DNA of 53,398 nucleotides from a virus: positions 1 through 53,398 of IMG/VR virus record IMGVR_UViG_3300021079_000008. One strand, written 5' to 3'. Position numbers and translations under genes: made by a program. Shown here in pieces: positions 42,101 through 51,100 of this stretch. The notes under the pieces are model-generated. The model saw only the letters and a list, made by a program, of their open reading frames with translations, made no database searches and had not been told where the DNA came from. Within the stretch, counting starts at the first letter, position 1. The number at the start of each line of letters is the position of its first letter.

Positions 42101-45100
42101 AACTATACAGGATCAATCTAATAGAAGAACTACCAGGCTTAAAATGCTTAATGATTTATTTAATGAAACAAGTGATAGATTAACCACTACAAAAACTCTA
42201 TTACAACAAAAGTATAGTGAATTTGAGAAGGTGGTAAACGATCTATTAACTCTTGAGACTAAAATTAAGAAAGGAGAACTTAGTGGTAGAAATAATTTTA
42301 AAAGTACAACTAATAAAGCAATAAAGGCTGCCAATAGACTTTCAAGAATGCAAGAACAATTACGTCTTGAAATTCAGGAATTAGAAGCAGAACAAGATAC
42401 TCTTGATAATGCTCAAGCCTATATTGCTGATATGGCTCAAAATATTGATGAACTTCCTACAGATAGTAGAGAGTTCTTGAATGAACTTAAAGATCAACAA
42501 AATCTTCTTGAAAGTTTACATTTAGAAACTGGTATTCAAATCAACTCTCTATCTAAGATTATTGATAGCACAGATGCTGCATTAGATAGTGCTATTAATA
42601 TGGTGAGAGAACTTATTAGTAAGTTTGAAAAAGCCTACCCTAAATCTCCTACAGCTATTATTGGACAAACATGGGTAGACTTTTTACAAGCTAATCCTAA
42701 TTTCTTAAAACTTAAACCTAACTTTAAAGCAGATCTTGCTATAGTTGAGGATATACTTGCACAAATAGAAGACTTAGATATTATTCCTGGAGAACGTACA
42801 GTTAAAGAACTTCGTGAACAACTTGAAGGTCTTCAAAATCAACTTAAAGATATTGAAGAAGAACTTGCTGCCAAACAATTAATTCTTGATAAGTTTGAAG
42901 GAATAGTTAAGCTTTGGGAGAAATCAAAAGAGGAAGAAACTAAAATATCTAAGAATGAAGAATTGATTAAAGCTGTATTAGGTACACTTAATCAAACAGT
43001 ACAGAATAAAGTATTTGAAAAACCTTTTCAAGCTGATTCTAAAAAAAGCAATGAGGTTGTTACTAAAGCTACCATCTTCCCAACAGAAAGATCTGAGAAT
43101 GGTGAAACTCCTGCAGAACATCATTTACGTGCAAATAGATTTGGTGCAAGATTTCCAAAACTTAAGAATAGGAGTAGTATACGTGGTGTGATTGTAACAT
43201 CCACTAATGAAGCTAAACTTATTCCTGGATTAACAGAATTCTTGAAGCAAGGTAAAACTGGTGTAGATGTTGCTACAACTATTACTTTAGTTATGGTTGA
43301 AAAGGATACAGAGGGTAATATTCATTTAGTAGATGAAAATGGTGAAAGAATCACTGATGTTAAAGATGCCTTAAATAAAGGAATCTTCCAAGTATTTCCT
43401 TTAGATATAAAGGATATGTTTAGAGAGGGTACTGAAAAATATGTAGTTGATGGATTAAGTAAACAATATGAAGATTGGAGAAAAGAACAATTAGCAGAAC
43501 CTGAAGCAATTGATTATAATATTGCTGCATCTTTTGGTATTCCTGAAACTGTTAAAAAACTTGATGAACAAGGTAATCCTTTAAAAGAAGAAGATTATAC
43601 TGCTCAAACTCCTATAACAGAAACTGGTCTTATATCTGAATCAGATCTTAAAACTGATACAAGAGTATATATTCCAACTCTAGAAGGTACTACTACTCAG
43701 GGCACAACTAGTTTTAAAAATTCTTTAGGTGCTGTATTCTTAAGAACTGCTAATGGAGATGTTCCTTTAAATAATAGAAAGCATACATCAAAAGAAGCTA
43801 GTGCTATCTATGATGCTATTTATCGTCTTTCTACAAATATTATAGCAGATGGTAATATTAAATCTGAAGAATCTCAACGTTTATTACAATTCTTAAGAAG
43901 TGTTGTATTTTGGGGATCTCCAAAAGATGGTAAGAATTCTGGATATAACTCTGTATGGTTTGATAAAATTGCAGAAGATGGTAAGTTTAAACTGTTCATG
44001 TCTGGAAAGAATACAATTGTTTCTGAATTTACTCCTACAGAATTAGAGAATAATAAGGGAAATATCCTTGCTCTTTTACAGGAAATGTATAGCAACACTA
44101 ACTCAAAACTTACAGAGTCTGATTGGAAAAAACTATATGAACAAATCATTTCTATATCTAAGGATGGTAAGATAGAAAAGAAAACATGGGAAAATTATCA
44201 AACCTATCTTCTATCTAATAAGGATGCTAATGGTAAAACTGCTAGAAAAGCTTCAGACATTCCTCTCACTACAAGAATAAGACCTCTTAAGAATGCAGAA
44301 GATGTAAATAAAAAAGGTGTATATTTCATCATCAATGATGAGGCTAATGATTCTAAGTTTGTACATCCTGAAGTTCCTAAATCAATAGTAATTACACCAG
44401 GTGCTCCAAAGGCTAACACTACAGTGGAGAAAGAAGTAGCTAAACCCACTACCATCATGACTCCTACCCAAAACTTTGTTTTAGATGGAACTACTGAAAA
44501 TACAATTACTCTTGCTGATGGAAATACAATTAGTTTTAAATATGATGATAAGCAAGTAATTGAACCAGAAGGATTACCAACAGTATCATTAACAATAAGT
44601 CCTGGTGCAAATAAAGCTCTTGTTGATAAGAAAAAAGCACAAGGAATAGATATAACAGAAGATGATGTTAAGTCTGCTTATTATGCATATATTATTAGTA
44701 AAATTAATGCTTTCAAGGAATCTATAAAAACTCCTACTCCAGAAGTTATTATAGAAACTCCTATGGAAGACAAACCTGTAGAAGCTCCTAAAAGTGCAAA
44801 TGATGTGAGTGCTTCTATAAAAAGTAAGATTGAAGAAAGAAAAAAGAATGTAAAGAAAGATGTTGACTTACGTGAGTTTGTAGATAATTTAGTTGGTCAG
44901 TTTGAAAAAGAAAACTGGACTAAGGTAGAAGCATTTATTAAGGCAACTTTTCCTAATATTCCTATATATAGAGTGAAGAATATGCTTCAGGGTGTAAATG
45001 GTTTACAGGCTTGGGGTATGTTAAAAGATGGTGCTATTTATATATATGAAAATGCTGAAGTTGGTACTGCCTATCATGAAATATTTGAAGCAGTTTGGAA

Positions 45101-48100
45101 ACTAGCTGCTCCTGCTTCTGAACAAACTGCAGTATTAAATGAATTCAAAAATAGGAAAGGTTCTTTTATTGAAAGAACAACAGGAAAATCAGTTAATTAT
45201 TCTGATGCTACCCCTAGTCAAATTAAAGAACAACTTGCTGAAGAGTTCAGAGATTTTGTACACGAAGGAAAAATTCCACCTAAACCAATAGATAGTAGAC
45301 CATATATTGTTAAACTATTTTCTGATCTAGTAAATATGATTAAAAGTCTATTTATTGGAAAAGCTGGTAGTAAAACTGAAAGACTATTTAAAGATATTAG
45401 TAAGGGAAGATATAAAACATATGTTCCCACTGAATCAACTCTATCTTATGCAAATAAAGGAATTATAGATATTAATAATGCCTATATAACAGAGAGTGCT
45501 GATTTAAGAGAAAGAGTATTCCCAGGACTTACTAATGAGAATATTCATGATATGATGCAACAGATGACGTTTGTCACCTTGAATTATGTTATGGAGGATA
45601 ATGAGAATCTATTCAATATTCAAAATATTAATAAAGAGGTTCTTTACGAAAGACTAAAAGAAAATCTTGAAGATAGAATAGTACAACAAATAGTTGCTGC
45701 TGAAGATGCCATTAAAGAAGGTAAAGATGCACAACATATTATAGATAATTCTGAAATGCTTTTCCAAAATATTGAGAATAATTGGAAGGATTTAAGAGAT
45801 AAACATGAAGAATATTTAAAAACCTATTCAATTGAATTTGATGAAAATGATGAATTAGCATTAACTGATGAGAATAAAGGATTGAATGATGTATATGGTG
45901 ATGCAGATAAGATTGATCATTTTAGAAAAGCAAACTCTGCAATAAAACTTTTATTAGCCACTCTACCAAAAGTGGATAATAAAGGAACTAGACTATTATC
46001 TTCTATAGGAGGAGTTAAACTTATTCCTATGAGTGAGGCTTATATGGCAGTGTTGAATAATATACACGATGCTGTAAATGAGGATGTTATGATTGAACGT
46101 GTTAGACAAATGGCAATTGGTGATAAAAACTATGAACGTTTATATACACGCCTTACAAAAAGTCCTTCTAAAACATCATCTATTGATTGGGATGGATTTA
46201 ATAAATATGATTTAAAACTATTAATGGCATTTTGTAAAACCTTTGATAAACAGAATCCTGATGTAAAACTTTTAAATATTCTAGCTAATGGAGATGTTCA
46301 GGTAATGGACTCTAATCTATCATCTGCAGCCAGACAAGTTAAATATGGTTTTGTTAATGATATTAGAACTGTAATTAGAGATGTAAAAAATCCTTATTTC
46401 AAATATGATAAAACAAAAGAATATATTAAAAAACTTAAAAATGGAAAAGATCCATTTGATAATATTATACTTAATGATATTCCAAGTAGAATTGCATTCT
46501 TAAAAAGTCTAGGTATTGTATTCTCTCAAGATGAGGTTACAAGAATGAGTTTATATGATGTTGAAGCCTTCAGACGTTTTAATACTGCTACATCTGGTAT
46601 ACTTTCAAGTATGAAAGCTACAGATAAGATAGCAACTATTAGTGGACAAGTACTTAGTATTGATGGACGACTTTTAACACTTGGTGAAATTAGAGCTAAG
46701 ATTGATAATCCTGAGTTTTCCAGTACATATTATGGTGTAAAAGGAGAAAGAATTCAAACTTATTTAGGAACAAATCCAAGTTCTGATTTATTTAAGACAT
46801 TAACCTCACTTAAAAATATTAACGAGCTTACTACTAATCCTAGATATTCTCAATATAGTTATCTTGCTACTGACTCTTTTGCAAAGAATTCTATAATTTT
46901 AAAGAGTATATTTGAGTCAGAAACTGGTGATAGAATTTCTCAGACTCAAAACTTAATGAAAGCTAGTTTTGCTGATGGTATGATTAATCAGAAGAATGGT
47001 AAAAGGAGAGTGTCTGCTAAAGAAACATATAAAGAACGTATCATTCAAGAAATAAATATGAACCTTGAAGGATATCATTATAATCTAGTTCCTGGAGATG
47101 CTTCTCTGGAATGGATGACTTATATGGGTATACACATCACTGAAGCTTCTTTATTGAGTGGATGGGAAGCAGTACATGACGTATTCAAAGGATATTTAAT
47201 TGATGAAATCAATCTCTCAAGAGAGAATAGAAGTATTGTTACTCCTAAGAATACCAAGAGGGATACAAAGGATCTACGTTTTCTTAAATCTATTCTAGAA
47301 GATAAATCTTCTAATAAACCTAATGAACTTCATGATAGTATAATTAAAAATCTTAAAGATAGTCCTGAAAAGATATATGAAGATAACAAGAGTAAGATAG
47401 ACAATGCAGTTGAAAAGTTTATAAAGAAAGAAACTGAATCGTTTAAAAATACATTATTTGAATATAAGGTTATATCTAAAAGTCTTGAGGGTGATGATTA
47501 TACAACTACCAACTTAAAGTTTAATAATAGTGATACTATAAGTAAAGAAGATATTGATAGAAATCTTAATGCATTAAGTACTAATTATATAATAAATAAT
47601 ATAGAACTTCATAAATTATTATATTCCGATCCCTATCAATATAGTGATGAATTGAAGCGTATTAAGAATTTTTTATCACCACGTCAGAATATGATTTATG
47701 GTTCTACTAAATTAAATGCAGCTATTAATAGAATATGGAATGATGGAATTGCAGAAGATGATATTGCTTATACAGATATGAATAGAACCTATTTTAGAAC
47801 TGCTGTAATGGAAGATGTTCTTGGTGAACAAGATCTTCCTGGATATCAGAAAGCATTATATGAAGAAACTGATGGTAGTGGAATTATTATGTTTAAATCC
47901 TATCGTAATTTCAGAATTCGTACAAGTGATTGGAATGACGCTGAAGAATCTCAATATAGATATGATATGGCTTGGGAGAAAAGATTTAAAAATATACCTC
48001 TTACAGAGAGTGATATAAATATATTAGAAAAAGGTAATCCTTCAATAAAAAGTGCATATACAGCAAAAAAACCTATTGTTGCTGGTAACAAAATGAATGG

Positions 48101-51100
48101 TAAACTTTACAATGATGTTATGCTTGATAAGTTTGCGATATATCCACTTTCTTTACGTATTCTACATGAAGTTGCAAAAAAGGATGATAAAGGTAAGGTG
48201 ATTGAAACAAATATTATGAGATTGCATAATAAAATGCAAAAAGAAAATATTGATTATGTAATATTTCAAAGTGGTAGAAAGGTGGGTGCTGAAAAAACAA
48301 ATGCTTTGTATAATCATGAAGATGGTTCATTTAATTCTAATTCTTTTGAAGGAATTACTAATGTTCCATTTGCCATTATGAGTGTACAGTCTGAAGTACC
48401 TTCTAAAGAATCATCTCTTGTATCAAGAGGTACACAGATGACTAAAGAAATTACAATGGACTTTATGGAAGCTGGTGTTCCTATTGATTTTATTGATTCT
48501 AAAGATAGTGATGAATTCTCTTCAGAAAGATATGATGAATGGTATAAACTTAATGATGAAGAAAAAGCTAAAAGATCTCCATTATATAAGGAGATAATAA
48601 ATAACCAAAATCTTCTTGAAGAAATGATAGAAGTGGGTTATCAAAATCTACTTAAAAAATTAGGTATTAAGGACTTAAATGGTAAATTTGAAATTACTGA
48701 TTATTCACAAGTTACTAAAACTCTTCGTAAAGAAATTCTAAAGAGAGAGATAAATGATAATATAGGTAAAGCTTTATCTGGATATGAAAAGGGTGATGTA
48801 GTATTTGAAGCAACTCCTGCATACCAACAAATAAGAAATATTCTTTATTCGTTAGCTGATAAAAACATTATCTCTCAGAAAATTACTGGAGGAATGTTTG
48901 TTCAGATTCCTTCTACATTATTTGAAGCAAATAGAATTAAACCTACGTTAGTTGAAACTGAAGATGGTCCAAAAAATGTTTATACCTCTGATATTCTTAA
49001 CTTCTATATAGATGAGGATGGTAAACGTACTTGTGAGATAATGATTGCTCGATGGTTTGATAGTAATAAAACAGATGAGGAATTATTACATTATTTCAAC
49101 AATACAGAAGAAGGAAAAAAACAATTAGAAGCTCTCACTACAGTAGCATTTCGTATTCCTACACAGAAACAAAACTCAATTGAAAGTATAAAGATTAAAA
49201 AGTTTCTTCCTAGAGAATTTGGAGATAATGTTATTGTTCCAGCAGCTATTGTAAAGAAAACAGGTGGTGACTTTGATATTGATAAACTTACAACATATTT
49301 AAAAAATCTGTATGTAGGTAGAGATGGATATCCTCGTCTTATTAAATTCTTAACTGATGAAAATTCTACACCAGAAGAAAGATATGTACACTGGGTTAGG
49401 GAAAATTCAAATCGTGATACAAGAAATTATATAAAGTTTCTTTCAAGAGATGCTGTACAAAATCTTAAATCTAATTTTGAAATTGAGGCAGCTAAAATTA
49501 AAGCTAAGTATCAAGCAATTAAAAAAGATAATTCACAGGATTTGTTTGATGATATGCAATCTGATATATATGAACAAAAACAGGTGCAACTAGCTGCACA
49601 GGATTCATATATGGAGGAATTATTTGATATGGGTAAGAGAGTATTCTGGAGAATGACAGATACTACAAGAGAATCTTTTTGGTCAGTAAAGAGGGATATT
49701 AGACAAAAAGGAATTAAAGGTCCTGAAGAGATTAGAAGATATCTATCTCTCGCTACAGGTATGATTCAAGATTCTACTACTGTAGAACAGGACATTGTAA
49801 AACTTGAAGGATTACAAAAGATTTATAAGGAAGAACTTAAAGTGATGGGTATCATGGAAGAAACAATTAATAAAATTGTTAAAGATGCTGTTGCTGCATT
49901 TCGTGAGAATAAAAAGGTTCTAGATTATGCTCTTAAAATAGATAAGTCTCCTGAGTTTGAAGGTCTTGGTGATATATATCAAGATGCTAAATCTCAACAA
50001 AGCTTTGAAGGAGCTGAAGAAATAGCAAATATGGATGGACTTGCAGAATTTAATGAATTTAAAACCTTCTCAAAATATAAACAAAATGTTGAGAAGTCTC
50101 TTCAGAATGCATATATAGAATCTTCTTTTAATTTGGTTTCTAGTAAAGAAAACTTTGAACAACTTACTAAGCCAAACTCTGCTGATCAAATGAAAAAACT
50201 AGCTAAAGAGATTACAAAACTTCGTGGACTAGAAGCATTTGACTACACATCTGTAGGAAATATGCTAAATAGAAACTTTATGAATAGGTTAAGAAATGCA
50301 TTTGTATCTGGTAGATATGCTATTGGTATTGCTGCTATAGCACAAACAAATCATTCTTTAAATCAACGTCAACCTATATATTTTGATTTTAGTAAAATTG
50401 ATTCATTAAATATTGAAGATGCAAAGTGGTTATCTGTGGGAAATAGACAAATTAATTTTATTAAGGAAGATGGTTCTCCTGCATATAATACTATTCTAAT
50501 AGACGGTAAAAGAGTTCCCACTCTATCAATGATTAAGACTATTAATGGACAACATATTTCTGATATTGTTGCTCAGTTTATTGATGGATATGTGGATATC
50601 TCTAAAGGACCTTGGATTATGGAATTAGGAGCAACTCCTAATGTAGCTGGTACATTCCTTGTTCTAGCAAAACTTGGTGTACCTATTGATACTATTTCAT
50701 ATTTCATGAATCAACCCATCATTCGTGACTATCTACATTCTATAGAAAGTTCAGGATATTCATATCTGTTTATGGATAGTTTTGTTAAGGATATTAAAAG
50801 TAGTGATAAATATAAAGATGGAGCTAAACAATTAGATAAGATTAACAGTATTCCAAATAATACTGAATTACGCAATTCAATCAAATCTAAAAAATTAACT
50901 CCAGAACAACAAGCAGAACAACATTTTATGCTTGATGAATTTTTAAAATATGCTAAAATGGGAGAACAACTTCTTACTGTTACCCAAGGAACCAATTTTG
51001 ATACTGCTAATCTTAATGATCCCTATCTTGTATTTAAGAAAATGGTATTACTTATGAAAGCACAACAGACAATTATTTCTTCACCTGATGATATTTTAGA

